Source: Afipia sp. 1NLS2 (lineage in GTDB: Bacteria; Pseudomonadota; Alphaproteobacteria; Rhizobiales; Xanthobacteraceae). Taken from it: a DNA stretch of 64,000 nt. The notes beneath the pieces are model-generated. The model had not been told where the DNA came from, ran no database searches, and saw only the letters and a list, made by a program, of their open reading frames with translations. Shown piece by piece: positions 1 through 9,947 of this stretch. Positions within the stretch are counted from its first letter, which is position 1. Each line of letters opens with the position of its first letter. The position numbers were made by a program, and so were the translations under genes. The stretch is taken from contig NZ_ADVZ01000001.1 in the NCBI RefSeq assembly GCF_000178995.1, forward strand, positions 434,001 to 498,000. Reading direction: 5' to 3'.

Positions 1-252
1 CGCGGCTTCCTCGGCGGTTTCGCGCCGCCCATCCGGATCGCACAGCGCCTCGGTTTCGATGCCGAGCCGAGCTGCTTCCTGCAACAGCAGTTCGCGCACC
101 ACGAGTGCGCGCGCCGCCGCCTGCCAGGCATGGATCGGCTTGTCCGCCGGATGGTTCTGCACCTCCTGCGCGATGGCTTCGCGGGAAATTACCACGCCGT
201 TGACGCTGATTGCCTTCGGCTTCGGCAAAGCAGTTGAGACCGAACAATCCAT
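1..252 (-). CDS. Parvulin-like peptidyl-prolyl isomerase, N-terminal part (runs off the window)
   Basis: An open frame starts at an ATG at 252, five bases after the narI stop, and leaves the window at base 1, giving 84 residues. The visible part is helical and charged, with a segment reading VNGVVISREAIAQEVQ that resembles the N-terminal domain of SurA/NifM-type parvulins. A PpiC/NifM-like foldase gene is known to follow narI in many nar operons. The tight spacing supports co-transcription with narKGHJI and a role in maturing the membrane-anchored nitrate reductase. The catalytic parvulin domain lies outside the window, so the family call rests on the N-terminus and on context. Confidence 0.6.
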   Translation of the reverse strand, partial: MDCSVSTALPKPKAISVNGVVISREAIAQEVQNHPADKPIHAWQAAARALVVRELLLQEAARLGIETEALCDPDGRRETAEEAA

Positions 253-257
253 GGCCT

Positions 258-1010
258 TTACTCCGCAGGCTGGATCGGCGGCGGGGCGGGCATCCGGGTT
301 GCCGCGACAGGCACCGGGCCGCTGCCCGGACGGCTGCGCACAACCTGATAGCCGCGGCGGCCGAGGTACCAGACCGGTGCGCTCCAGATATGCACGAGGC
401 GCGTGAACGGGAAGACGAGGAAGATCGTCATGCCGAGCATCAAATGCGCCTTGAAGATCGGGTGCACGTCGAGGACATAGTGCGCAGCATCCGGCTGCAA
501 CGTGACGATGGCCTGCGCCCAGTTCATGAACTTCACCATCTCATGGCCGTCGAGATGTCCAGCCGACACCGGAATGGTGGCTAGGCCGAGCAGAAGCTGC
601 GCGAACAGGATCAGGAGAATCGCGGTGTCGCCGAACGACGAGTTGGCACGGATTCGCGGATCGAACAGCCGGCGATGCGTGAGCAATGAAATGCCAACAA
701 GGCACATCAGACCGGCGATGCCGCCGGCGGTCATCGCCAGTATCTGCTTGAAGGTGTGCGAGATGCCCATCATGTCGAACACCCAGATCGGCGTCAGCAG
801 GCCGACGAAGTGGCCGCCAAAGATCACCAGAATTCCGATGTGAAACAGGTTGGAGCCCCACATCAACTGGCGGCGGCGCAGCAACTGGCTCGAGCCACTG
901 CGCCATGTGTATTGCTCACGGTCGAAACGGAACAGGCTGCCGAACAGGCAGACGATGGCGCACAGATACGGATACCAGCCGAAGGCGATGGAATTGAGCG
1001 TCGTGTACAT
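258..1010 (-). CDS. narI: Respiratory nitrate reductase gamma subunit (cytochrome b)
   Basis: This 250-residue membrane cytochrome b oxidises quinol and passes electrons to NarH. It has five hydrophobic segments. Two histidine pairs match the haem ligands of the family: H57 and H67 in helix 2, and a C-terminal pair 18 residues apart in the segment from KAHLMLG to RLVHIWS. The start at 1010 is chosen because GGAGGGACAG sits directly upstream. The longer upstream frame overlaps narJ and is not NarI-like. It is the last canonical gene of narKGHJI, 13 bases after narJ. Confidence 0.95.
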   Translation of the reverse strand: MYTTLNSIAFGWYPYLCAIVCLFGSLFRFDREQYTWRSGSSQLLRRRQLMWGSNLFHIGILVIFGGHFVGLLTPIWVFDMMGISHTFKQILAMTAGGIAGLMCLVGISLLTHRRLFDPRIRANSSFGDTAILLILFAQLLLGLATIPVSAGHLDGHEMVKFMNWAQAIVTLQPDAAHYVLDVHPIFKAHLMLGMTIFLVFPFTRLVHIWSAPVWYLGRRGYQVVRSRPGSGPVPVAATRMPAPPPIQPAE

Positions 1011-1023
1011 CTGTCCCTCCTTC

Positions 1024-1725
1024 TCAGGCTGCCGGTGATTTGACGGCGCGCGAGGCGTGGCGCAGCCGTGACTGCAATCCGTCGCGGCCGCATGACGATT
1101 GGCTCTGCGCGGCGGGTCCGAAATTGACTTCCTCTTCTTCCCACGCGGCATCGAGCGCTGCGAAGTCCATCGGATCTGGGTCCGGCCCCTTCAACAATTC
1201 CTCGACCGCATCGCGCTCGGGCTGCTGCTCGGCAATCGCAACCAGTGCATCAAAGACAGCCTTGTAGTTCGATTCGCGGCGCTCCAGCCGCTCGGCGATA
1301 GCGGCGAGAATGTGCGCGGGTTGCCCCAGCAATTCGCGCGCCGCCGCAATCGGCTGGGTCGACAGAAATTCGAGGAACAGCGGAATGAAATCCGGCAGAT
1401 CATTCGCGGTGATGAAGAAGCCCGCGTTCTCATACAGCGTCTTCAGATCGACCATCGCCTGGCCACGGTCGCGGCTTTCGCCGTGAACATGCTCGAACAG
1501 ATGCAGCGCCAGCGAGCGGCTGCGGTCGAACAGCAAGCCATAACGCTCCTGCAGATCATAGAGATCGCTAGCCGCCAGCTCATCAAGCAGCACATCGAGC
1601 TTCTCGCGCGCGGCGAGCGGCACCAGCGCCTCATCATCCAGCACCGCGCCGAACAGCGGCGCGGCTGCAACGAGGTCTTCCGAAGGATAGGTCAGAAGCG
1701 CGGACAACACCTTGAACGTCTTCAT
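1024..1725 (-). CDS. narJ: Nitrate reductase delta subunit, assembly chaperone
   Basis: A 233-residue helical cytoplasmic protein of the NarJ/TorD chaperone family, which holds apo-NarGH until molybdenum cofactor and Fe-S clusters are inserted; it is not part of the final enzyme. The start at 1725 gives MKTFKVLSALLTYPSEDL, the usual NarJ opening. The narH stop and narJ start share a base (TGATG), so translation is coupled. The C-terminal tail (about residues 190-233) is acidic and then basic and is probably disordered. Confidence 0.93.
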   Translation of the reverse strand: MKTFKVLSALLTYPSEDLVAAAPLFGAVLDDEALVPLAAREKLDVLLDELAASDLYDLQERYGLLFDRSRSLALHLFEHVHGESRDRGQAMVDLKTLYENAGFFITANDLPDFIPLFLEFLSTQPIAAARELLGQPAHILAAIAERLERRESNYKAVFDALVAIAEQQPERDAVEELLKGPDPDPMDFAALDAAWEEEEVNFGPAAQSQSSCGRDGLQSRLRHASRAVKSPAA

Positions 1726-3245
1726 CACACCACCTCCATCGGGTTCTTGGTCTTGCGGGGCGAACCGAACAGATTGACCTCGGTTTCGCCGCCGCCGCAG
1801 CCATTGCCGAACGAGAAGCCGCACGAGCCGCGCATGTCGTAGGCGTCGGCACCGAGTTCGCGGTGCGCGGTCGGGATCACGAAACGGTCCTCGTAATTGG
1901 CCAGCGCCATGATCTTGTACATCTCGTCGATCTGCGCGCCCTTGAGGCCGACACGATTGGCAATGGCCTCGTCGATCACGCCGTCCACCGTCTTGGCACG
2001 CATGTAGCTGCGCATCGCCAGCATGCGCTCGAGCGCGAGCGCCACCGGCTCCTCGTTCCCCGCGGTCAGGAGATTGGCGAGATAACGCATGGGAATCCGC
2101 AGCGAGCGGACATCGGGCATCTCACCGTCGAGGCCGATCTTGCCGGCCGACGCCGCCGAAGTGATCGGCGACAGCGGCGGCACGTACCAGACCATCGGCA
2201 GCGTGCGGTATTCCGGATGCAGCGGGAACGCGACCTTCCATTCCATCGCCATCTTCCAGATCGGCGATGCCTTGGCGGCTTCCAGCCACGCATGCGGAAT
2301 GCCCTGACGCTCGGCTTCGGCGATCACGGATGGATCGTTCGGATCGAGGAAGACGTCGAGCTGCGCCTGATAGAGGTCGCGCTCGTCCGGCTTGCTGGCG
2401 GCTTCTGCGATGCGGTCGGCATCGTAAAGCACGACGCCGAGATAGCGGATGCGGCCGACACAGGTTTCCGAGCACACCGTCGGCTGCCCCGCCTCGATGC
2501 GCGGATAGCAGAAGATGCACTTCTCGGATTTGCCCGACGACCAGTTGTAATAGATCTTCTTGTAGGGGCAGCCGGAGACGCACATGCGCCAGCCGCGGCA
2601 CTTGTCCTGATCGATCAGGACGATGCCATCCTCCTCGCGCTTGTAGATCGCGCCGGATGGGCACGACGCGACGCAGGTCGGGTTGAGACAGTGCTCGCAC
2701 AACCGCGGCAGATACATCATGAAGGTGTTTTCGAACTGGCCGTAGATGTCCTTCTGCACGCCGTCGAAATTGTAATCCTTCGAGCGCTTGGCGAACTCGC
2801 CGCCGAGGATTTCCTCCCAGTTCGGCCCCCACTGGATCTTCTCCAGCCGCTCACCGGATATGAGTGAGCGCGGCCGCGCGGTCGGCATCGCCTTCATGTC
2901 CGGCGCGTTCTGCAGATGCTCGTAATCGTAGGTGAAGGGCTCGTAGTAATCGTCGATTTCCGGCAGGTCGGGGTTGGCGAAAATATTCGCCAGCACCCGC
3001 CATTTACCGCCGATGCGCGGCGCGATCGAACCGTCGCGCCGGCGCACCCAGCCGCCTTTCCAGCGCTTCTGGTTCTCCCAGTCCTTCGGATAGCCGATGC
3101 CGGGCTTGGTTTCGACGTTATTGAACCATGCGTATTCCATGCCTTCGCGGCTGGTCCAGACATTCTTACAGGTCACGCTGCAGGTGTGGCACCCGATGCA
3201 CTTGTCGAGATTGAGCACCATGGCGATCTGGGAACGGATTTTCAT
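1725..3245 (-). CDS. narH: Respiratory nitrate reductase beta subunit, Fe-S protein
   Basis: A 506-residue electron-transfer subunit linking NarI haems to NarG. Four cysteine clusters are visible: CIGCHTCSVTC near the N-terminus, then CEHCLNPTCVASC, then CRGWRMCVSGC, then CIFC with a later CSETC. The tryptophan in CRGW marks the site that holds a [3Fe-4S] cluster in this family. The start at 3245 (MKIRSQIAMVLNLDKC) overlaps the narG stop as ATGA. Length and motifs match E. coli NarH closely. Confidence 0.97.
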   Translation of the reverse strand: MKIRSQIAMVLNLDKCIGCHTCSVTCKNVWTSREGMEYAWFNNVETKPGIGYPKDWENQKRWKGGWVRRRDGSIAPRIGGKWRVLANIFANPDLPEIDDYYEPFTYDYEHLQNAPDMKAMPTARPRSLISGERLEKIQWGPNWEEILGGEFAKRSKDYNFDGVQKDIYGQFENTFMMYLPRLCEHCLNPTCVASCPSGAIYKREEDGIVLIDQDKCRGWRMCVSGCPYKKIYYNWSSGKSEKCIFCYPRIEAGQPTVCSETCVGRIRYLGVVLYDADRIAEAASKPDERDLYQAQLDVFLDPNDPSVIAEAERQGIPHAWLEAAKASPIWKMAMEWKVAFPLHPEYRTLPMVWYVPPLSPITSAASAGKIGLDGEMPDVRSLRIPMRYLANLLTAGNEEPVALALERMLAMRSYMRAKTVDGVIDEAIANRVGLKGAQIDEMYKIMALANYEDRFVIPTAHRELGADAYDMRGSCGFSFGNGCGGGETEVNLFGSPRKTKNPMEVV

Positions 3246-6200
3246 TCTGCAGCCTCCAGGCTTGCGCTCGATGCGGCGACAGGCTCGTCCAGCCAATCCA
3301 CCTTTGTCATCTTGCGGACGATCACAAATTCATCGCGGTTGGAGCCGACGGTGCCGTAGTAATTGAAACCGTAGGCCTGCTGCACATAACCGCCGATCAT
3401 ATGGGTCGGCTTGAGCACGACGCGGGTCACCGAGTTGTGGATGCCACCGCGCTGGCCGGTCTGCTCGGAGCCCGGCATGTTCACGATCTTCTCCTGGGCG
3501 TGATACATCATGCACATGCCCTGACGGACGCGCTGCGACACCACCGCACGCGCTACCAGCGCGCCGTTGGTGTTGAACACCTCGATCCAGTCGTTATCGA
3601 CAAGGCCCGCGCTCTTCGCATCGATCTCGCTGATCCAGACAATCGGCCCGCCGCGCGACAGCGTAAGCATCAGAAGATTGTCGGTGTAGGTCGAGTGGAT
3701 GCCCCACTTCTGGTGCGGCGTGAGGAAGTTCAGCACGATCGACTTGTTGCCGTTCGGCTTGCGGTCGATCACGGGCTTCACCGACTTCGTGTCGATCGGC
3801 GGCCGATAGACGCAGAAGCCTTCGCCGAACGCCCGCATCCACAGATGATCCTGATAGAGCTGCTGACGGCCGGTCAGCGTGCGCCACGGGATCAGTTCGT
3901 GAACGTTGGTGTAGCAGGCGTTGTAGCAGACGCTTTCCGACTCAAGCCCCGACCAGATCGGCGAGGAGATGATCTTGCGCGGCTGCGCGACAACGTCGCG
4001 GAAGCGGATCTTCTCGTCCTCCTTCGGGATCGCGAGATGGGTGTGGTCGCGGCCGGTGAATGTGCCGAGCGAACTCCACGCCTTCACCGCAACCTCGCCA
4101 TTGGTCTCCGGCGCGAGCGAGAGCAGCACCTCGCAGGCGTCGATATCGGTGTCGATCTTCGGCAGGCCCTTGCTCGGCCCCTCCTCGGTCACGACCCCGT
4201 TGAGACGCTTGAGCAGCGCAACCTCGTGCTCGGTGTTCCAGTTCATGCCTTTGCCGCCATTGCCGAGCTTGCTCATCAGCGGGCCAAGCGAAGTGAACTG
4301 CTTGTAGAGATTCGGATAGTCGCGCTCGACCACAGCGACCGCCGGCATGGTCTTGCCGGGGATCGGATCGATCTCGCCTTTCTTCCAATCCTTGACGTCA
4401 AACGGCTGCGCGATCTCGCCGGGCGAGTCGTGCATGATCGGCGTCAGCACCACGTCTTTCTCGACGCCAAGCACCTCAGGCGCGACCTGCGAGAACGACT
4501 TCGCGATGCCCTTGTAGATTTCCCAGTCGGAACGCGACTCCCACACCGGATCGATCGCGGCAGTCAGCGGGTGGATGAAAGGATGCATGTCCGAGGTGTT
4601 GAGATCGTTCTTCTCGTACCAGGTCGCGGTCGGCAGCACGATGTCCGAGTACATGCAGGTGGTGGACATGCGGAAGTCGAGCGTGACGAGAAGGTCGAGC
4701 TTTCCTTCCGGCGCCTCCTCGTGCCAAGCCACCTCGGACGGCTTGCGGCCGCCGACATCGCCGAGATCCTTGCCGATCACGCCGTGGCTGGTGCCGAGCA
4801 AATGCTTGAGGAAATATTCGTGCCCCTTGCCCGACGCACCGAGCAGGTTGGAGCGCCAGACGAACAGATTACGCGGCCAGTTCTTCGGATTGTCCGGGTC
4901 TTCGCAGGACATCTTCAGTTCGCCGGACTTCAGCGCCTTGGCGACATAGTCCTTGGCTTCCATGCCCGATGCCTCTACCTGCATCGCCACGTCCAGAGGA
5001 TTGGTCTGAAGCTGCGGCGCGGACGGCAACCAGCCCATGCGCTCGGCGCGGACGTTGTAATCGATCAACGCGCCATCCCACGGCCCCATCGGCGCGGTCG
5101 GCGACAGCACGTCCTTGACGTCGAGCGTCTCGTAACGCCACTGGTCGGTGTGCGCGTAAAACGCCGAGGTCGAGTTCATCTGCCGCGGCGGCCTGCTCCA
5201 ATCGAGACCGAAAGCGAGCGGCACCCAGCCGGACTGCGGCCGCAGCTTTTCCTGACCGACATAATGCGACCAGCCTCCGCCGGACTGGCCGACGCATCCG
5301 CACATCACCAGCATGTTGATGATGCCGCGATAGTTCATGTCCATGTGGTACCAGTGATTAAGACCGGCGCCGACGATCACCATCGAGCGGCCGTGGGTCT
5401 TCTCGGCATTGCGGGCGAATTCGCGCGCCACCGTGATGATCTGATCGCGCGGCACGCCGCTGATCTGCTCTGCCCAGGCCGGCGTATAGGGCTCGATCTC
5501 GTCGTAACCCTTGGCGATGTTCTCGCCGCCGAGGCCACGATCAATGCCGTAATTGGCGACGAACAGATCGAACACCGAGGCCACCAGCGTTTCGCCATCG
5601 GCAAGCTGCAACGTCTTCACCGGAATGTTGCGCGTGAGCACGCCCGGATGATCGGTGCCGCGAAAATGGTCATGCTCGCGATTGCCGAAATACGGGAATC
5701 CGACCTTGGCGACGTCGTCCTGAATATCCATCAGCGACATGCGCAGCCTGGTGTCGCCGCCCGCCGCCTTCTCCTCGAGATTCCAGTTACCTTTCTCGCC
5801 CCAGCGGAAACCGATCGAGCCGTTCGGCGCGACGATTCCGCCGCTGACCTCGTCATAGGCGACGGTCTTCCACTCTGGATTGTTGGCCTCATTGAGGCCG
5901 TCGACGAAATCCGACGCGCGCACGAAGCGATCCGGAATGTAATGATCGCCCTGCTTCACCAGCCGCACCAGCATCGGCATGTCGCTGTAGCGGCGCATGT
6001 AGTCATCGAAATACGCCGTCTTCCTGTCGATGTGGAATTCGCGAAGGATGACATGGCCCATCGCCATCGCCACCGCCGCATCGGTGCCCTGCTTCGGCGA
6101 CATCCACATGTCGGCGAATTTCGACGCCTCGGAATAATCCGGGCAGATCACCACGCTCTTGGCGCCCTTGTAGCGCGCCTCGGTGTAGAAATGGGCATCC

Positions 6201-6985
6201 GGCGTGCGCGTCTGCGGCACGTTGGAGCCCCACAGGATCAGGAATCCGGCGTTGTACCAGTCGGCACTTTCCGGCACGTCGGTCTGTTCGCCCCAGGTCT
6301 GCGGCGAAGCCGGCGGCAAATCGCAGTACCAGTCGTAGAACGACATGCAGACGCCGCCGAGCAGCGACAAGTAGCGCGCACCCGAGGCGTAGCTGACCAT
6401 CGACATCGCCGGGATCGGCGAGAAGCCGAACACGCGGTCGGGGCCGTGAGCCTTCACCGTGTACGCATTCGCCGCGCCGATGATCTCGTTGACCTCATCC
6501 CAGTTCGCGCGGACGAAGCCGCCAAGGCCGCGCCGCTTGGTGTAAGCGGCGCGCTTTTCCGGATTCTCGACGATCGACTTCCACGCCGCGACCGGCGTCA
6601 GCGTCGCCCGCGCTGCGCGCCACAGCTTGAGCAGCCGTGAGCGCACCAGTGGATATTTCACGCGATTGCCGGAATACAGGTACCAGCTATAGCTCGCGCC
6701 GCGCGGACAGCCGCGCGGCTCGTGGTTCGGCAGATCGGGCCGCGTACGCGGATAGTCGGTCTGCTGGGTTTCCCAGGTGACGATGCCGCCCTTGACGTAG
6801 ACCTTCCACGAACACGAGCCCGTGCAGTTCACGCCGTGCGTGGAGCGCACGATCTTGTCGTGCTGCCAGCGCTTGCGGTAGCCGTCCTCCCACGACCTGT
6901 CTTCCGTCGTGGTGATGCCGTGACCGCCGGCGAATTCGGTTCTGGTTTTCGTGAAGAACGAAAGCCTGTCAAGAAAATGGCTCAT
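3242..6985 (-). CDS. narG: Respiratory nitrate reductase alpha subunit, molybdenum catalytic subunit
   Basis: A 1247-residue membrane-bound, cytoplasm-facing catalytic subunit reducing nitrate to nitrite. The FS0 cluster ligands are visible as H50, C54, C58 and C93 (HGVNCTGSCSW and RGCPRG), the histidine being typical of NarG. The Mo-coordinating aspartate lies in GEQTDVPESADW, near residue 223. The start at 6985 is set by AAGGAGAGGC just upstream. There is no cleavable Tat signal, as expected for NarG-type rather than NapA. It lies 10 bases after narK. Confidence 0.98.
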   Translation of the reverse strand: MSHFLDRLSFFTKTRTEFAGGHGITTTEDRSWEDGYRKRWQHDKIVRSTHGVNCTGSCSWKVYVKGGIVTWETQQTDYPRTRPDLPNHEPRGCPRGASYSWYLYSGNRVKYPLVRSRLLKLWRAARATLTPVAAWKSIVENPEKRAAYTKRRGLGGFVRANWDEVNEIIGAANAYTVKAHGPDRVFGFSPIPAMSMVSYASGARYLSLLGGVCMSFYDWYCDLPPASPQTWGEQTDVPESADWYNAGFLILWGSNVPQTRTPDAHFYTEARYKGAKSVVICPDYSEASKFADMWMSPKQGTDAAVAMAMGHVILREFHIDRKTAYFDDYMRRYSDMPMLVRLVKQGDHYIPDRFVRASDFVDGLNEANNPEWKTVAYDEVSGGIVAPNGSIGFRWGEKGNWNLEEKAAGGDTRLRMSLMDIQDDVAKVGFPYFGNREHDHFRGTDHPGVLTRNIPVKTLQLADGETLVASVFDLFVANYGIDRGLGGENIAKGYDEIEPYTPAWAEQISGVPRDQIITVAREFARNAEKTHGRSMVIVGAGLNHWYHMDMNYRGIINMLVMCGCVGQSGGGWSHYVGQEKLRPQSGWVPLAFGLDWSRPPRQMNSTSAFYAHTDQWRYETLDVKDVLSPTAPMGPWDGALIDYNVRAERMGWLPSAPQLQTNPLDVAMQVEASGMEAKDYVAKALKSGELKMSCEDPDNPKNWPRNLFVWRSNLLGASGKGHEYFLKHLLGTSHGVIGKDLGDVGGRKPSEVAWHEEAPEGKLDLLVTLDFRMSTTCMYSDIVLPTATWYEKNDLNTSDMHPFIHPLTAAIDPVWESRSDWEIYKGIAKSFSQVAPEVLGVEKDVVLTPIMHDSPGEIAQPFDVKDWKKGEIDPIPGKTMPAVAVVERDYPNLYKQFTSLGPLMSKLGNGGKGMNWNTEHEVALLKRLNGVVTEEGPSKGLPKIDTDIDACEVLLSLAPETNGEVAVKAWSSLGTFTGRDHTHLAIPKEDEKIRFRDVVAQPRKIISSPIWSGLESESVCYNACYTNVHELIPWRTLTGRQQLYQDHLWMRAFGEGFCVYRPPIDTKSVKPVIDRKPNGNKSIVLNFLTPHQKWGIHSTYTDNLLMLTLSRGGPIVWISEIDAKSAGLVDNDWIEVFNTNGALVARAVVSQRVRQGMCMMYHAQEKIVNMPGSEQTGQRGGIHNSVTRVVLKPTHMIGGYVQQAYGFNYYGTVGSNRDEFVIVRKMTKVDWLDEPVAASSASLEAAE

Positions 6986-6995
6986 CAGCCTCTCC

Positions 6996-9737
6996 TTACT
7001 GGGCCGGCTGGGCAACCGCCGTTGCGCCACGCCGCTCGATGTCATGAAGCAGGCCGCCCTTGCGGGTGTAGACAGCCCAGGTGATCGCCACGCAGGTGAC
7101 GTAGAAGATGAAGAAACCCCACAGCGCCGCTTCCACGCCGCCGGTCATGTCGATCGACGTGCCGAACGATTTCGGGATGAAGAACGCGCCGAACGCAGCA
7201 ATCGCCGAGGTAAATCCGGTAATCGCGGCGGATTCCTTCTCCGTCTGACGCGCGCGCGTGGCGGCGTCGGCCTCCGGCATCAGGCGATCCATTTCCTTGC
7301 GCATGATGTTCGGGATCATCTGGAAGGTCGACGCATTGCCGACGCCGGTGACGAAGAACATCAGGAGGAACATCGCGAAAAAGCCCCAGAACGCACCGGG
7401 CTGCTCCCTGATGCCGGTGAAGTAAAGGATGCCGAGCACGCCGGCCATCATCAGGATGAACACCCACAGTGTGACACGGCCGCCACCCCACCTGTCGGCG
7501 ATCCAGCCGGTGCCCGAGCGTGACAACGCACCGACCAGCGGCCCCAGAAAAACGAACGGCAGCACATGAACGTCCGGGAACAGAATCTTCGCCAGCAGCG
7601 GGAAGCCCGCCGAGTAACCGATGAACGAGCCGAACGTGCCGGTGTAGAGCCAGCACATCACCCAGTTATGCTTGCGCTGGAAGATCACCGCCTGATCGGC
7701 GAACGACGCCTTGGCCGAAGCGATGTCGTTCATGCCGAACCACGCGGCGAATGCGCTGGCGGCAATGAACGGGACCCAGACGAAACCGGCGTTCTGCAGC
7801 CACAGCGGCACCTGATGCGGACCGTCCGCGACCATCACCGGCTTGCCGCCGAACCAGCCGAGCACGCCGGCGGTGATGACGAGCGGCACCACGAACTGCA
7901 CCACGCTGACGCCAAGATTGCCGAGGCCGGCGTTCAGCGCGAGCGCGTTGCCCTTCTCCGCACGCGGGAAGAAGAAGGAGATGTTGGCCATCGAGGAGGC
8001 AAAGTTGCCGCCACCTAAGCCGCACAATAGCGCCAGCGCCAGGAACACGACGTAAGGCGTCGAAGGCGACTGTACCGCATAGCCGATTCCGACCGCCGGG
8101 ATCATCAGCGACCATGTCGCGAGCGTGGTCCACAGCCGTCCGCCGAAGATCGGCACCATGAACGAGTAGAAGATGCGCAGCACCGCGCCGGAAATGCCCG
8201 GCAACGCCGCCAGCCAGAACAGCTCGGCCGTGGTGAACTTGAACCCGACCGATGGCAGCTTCGCCACCACCACCGACCAGACCTGCCAGATCGCGAACGA
8301 CAGCAGCAACGACGGAATTGAAATCCACAGATTGCGCCGCGCGATGGCGCGCCCTTTTGTTTCCCAGAACTCGCGATCCTCCGGCCGCCAGTCGGTGAGC
8401 ACGACGCCTGCCAGCGCGCCGATGTGCTCGGGCTTGTGGATCTCCTCCATTTCGGGGAATTGCGGCAGCTTCCGCAGCGCCTCGCCGGCAAGACCGCGCT
8501 CCATCTGCCGTACCGCGAGATGCATCCAGAGCAGCGAGACGGTGACGATGAGGAACAGCAGCATGAAGCAACTGGTCCATAGCCCGGTCAGATCATTCAG
8601 CGCACCGAAGGCAATCGGCAGCACGAAACCGCCGAGACCGCCGATCATGCCGACAAGGCCGCCGACCACGCCGACATTATTGGGGTAGTAAACCGGGATG
8701 TGACGGAACACCGCCGCCTTGCCCAGCGCCATGAAGAAGCCGAGCACGAACACCGTCACCGTGAACGGCACCACGCCCATTTCCAGGTGGAAGCCGACCG
8801 AGCCGGTCACGGTCCGCACCACATAATCCGTCGGCGGATAGGACAGGATGAACGTACAGGCGACACCAACCAGCAGAGACCAGTACATCACCCGCCGCGC
8901 GCCGTAGCGATCGGCGAGGTGCCCGCCATAGGCGCGGAAGATCGACGCCGGGATGGAGAACATCGCCGCAATCATGCCGGCGGCCTTCAGATCGACCCCG
9001 TAGACGTTGATGAGATATTGCGGCAGCCACAGCGCGAGCGCCACGAACGCGCCGAACACAAAGAAGTAATAGAGCGAGAAGCGCCAGACCTGGATGTTCT
9101 TGAGCGGAGCAAATTCGAGCCACATGCTCTTCGGCTTCTCGCCGCGTGCGCGCCGCTCGCGCATCACCGGATCTTCCTCCGAGAAGACCCAGAAGATGAC
9201 CGCCATCACCGCAAGAGCCGCCGCCCAGACCTCGGCGACCGCCTGCCAGCCGAACGCGACCATGACGAACGGAGCGAGCAGCTTGGTGACCGCAGCTCCG
9301 ACATTGCCCGCGCCGAAGATGCCGAGCGCAGTGCCCTGCTTTCCTGCCGGATAGAACCGCGAGACATAGGCGACGCCGACCGCGAAGGAGCCGCCCGCGA
9401 TGCCGACGAAGAACGCGGCGACCAGGAATTGCGGATAGGTGTGCGCCCAGGTGAGGAAATAAGTCGCGACCGCAGCCGCCAGCATCACGATGGTGTTGAC
9501 GCGGCGCCCGCCATACTGATCGGTCCACGCGCCGAGAACGAGGCGGATCAGCGATCCACTGAGGATCGGCAAGCCGACCAGCAGGCCGAACTCGGTCTCA
9601 TTGAGGCCGAGCTTCTGCTTGATGCTGATGCCGATGATGGAGAAGATCGTCCAGACTGCAAAGCAGACCGTGAACGAGATCGTCGAAAGCCAGAGCGCCC
9701 GCCCTCGCGCGGCGTTACCTTGATTGGGCCCACTCAC
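6996..9737 (-). CDS. narK: Fused NarK1-NarK2 nitrate/nitrite transporter
   Basis: A 913-residue protein made of two complete major-facilitator modules. The first spans about residues 1-420 and the second about 470-895, joined by a hydrophilic linker around residues 420-465. Such fusions are known in Paracoccus, where the first half behaves as a nitrate/proton symporter and the second as a nitrate/nitrite antiporter. The start is a GTG at 9737 with GGAG seven bases upstream; the nearest ATG is out of frame. It is the first gene of the nar operon. A FixK/FNR-type site lies 57-70 bases upstream of the start. Confidence 0.93.
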   Translation of the reverse strand: MSGPNQGNAARGRALWLSTISFTVCFAVWTIFSIIGISIKQKLGLNETEFGLLVGLPILSGSLIRLVLGAWTDQYGGRRVNTIVMLAAAVATYFLTWAHTYPQFLVAAFFVGIAGGSFAVGVAYVSRFYPAGKQGTALGIFGAGNVGAAVTKLLAPFVMVAFGWQAVAEVWAAALAVMAVIFWVFSEEDPVMRERRARGEKPKSMWLEFAPLKNIQVWRFSLYYFFVFGAFVALALWLPQYLINVYGVDLKAAGMIAAMFSIPASIFRAYGGHLADRYGARRVMYWSLLVGVACTFILSYPPTDYVVRTVTGSVGFHLEMGVVPFTVTVFVLGFFMALGKAAVFRHIPVYYPNNVGVVGGLVGMIGGLGGFVLPIAFGALNDLTGLWTSCFMLLFLIVTVSLLWMHLAVRQMERGLAGEALRKLPQFPEMEEIHKPEHIGALAGVVLTDWRPEDREFWETKGRAIARRNLWISIPSLLLSFAIWQVWSVVVAKLPSVGFKFTTAELFWLAALPGISGAVLRIFYSFMVPIFGGRLWTTLATWSLMIPAVGIGYAVQSPSTPYVVFLALALLCGLGGGNFASSMANISFFFPRAEKGNALALNAGLGNLGVSVVQFVVPLVITAGVLGWFGGKPVMVADGPHQVPLWLQNAGFVWVPFIAASAFAAWFGMNDIASAKASFADQAVIFQRKHNWVMCWLYTGTFGSFIGYSAGFPLLAKILFPDVHVLPFVFLGPLVGALSRSGTGWIADRWGGGRVTLWVFILMMAGVLGILYFTGIREQPGAFWGFFAMFLLMFFVTGVGNASTFQMIPNIMRKEMDRLMPEADAATRARQTEKESAAITGFTSAIAAFGAFFIPKSFGTSIDMTGGVEAALWGFFIFYVTCVAITWAVYTRKGGLLHDIERRGATAVAQPAQ

Positions 9738-9793
9738 GGAGCATCTCCAAATCAGTTGCGATCGGAGATTGCTGCCCGGGCCATGGAATTGAT

Positions 9794-9807
9794 TTGCGTT
9801 GGATCAA
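9794..9807 (-). promoter_or_regulatory. FNR/FixK-type box upstream of narK
   Basis: TTGCG-TTGG-ATCAA fits the TTG-N8-CAA core of FNR/FixK/NNR sites. Its centre is about 63 bases upstream of the narK GTG, compatible with class II activation at -41.5 and a short leader. Confidence 0.6.
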
Positions 9808-9895
9808 GCCATAATGATCGTCCCTGACTTATATAAATAGAGGCAGTTCAGCTTGACCCAGTCCTCATGATGAGTGATGTTTGGGATACTTGAAT

Positions 9896-9909
9896 TTGAT
9901 AAACATCAC
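9896..9909. promoter_or_regulatory. FNR/NNR-type box between narR and narK
   Basis: TTGAT-AAAC-ATCAC differs from the E. coli FNR palindrome TTGAT-N4-ATCAA in one base. It lies 39 bases upstream of the proposed narR TTG start and 159 bases upstream of narK. It could serve narR autoregulation or be an upstream site for narK. Confidence 0.5.
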
Positions 9910-9947
9910 ACCTCATCTATCGGCCACGATGAAGCGGAGCGCCGGCA

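Noticed and set aside
3401-6640. A 1079-codon open frame antisense to narG
   Set aside because: Shadow of narG in GC-rich DNA; composition is Arg/His/Ala-rich without recognisable fold or start signal.
9896-9909. Reading the first regulator as true FNR because of the near-perfect FNR site and E-x-x-S-R helix
   Set aside because: The protein contains no cysteine, so it cannot hold the FNR [4Fe-4S] cluster; NarR/DNR type is more likely.
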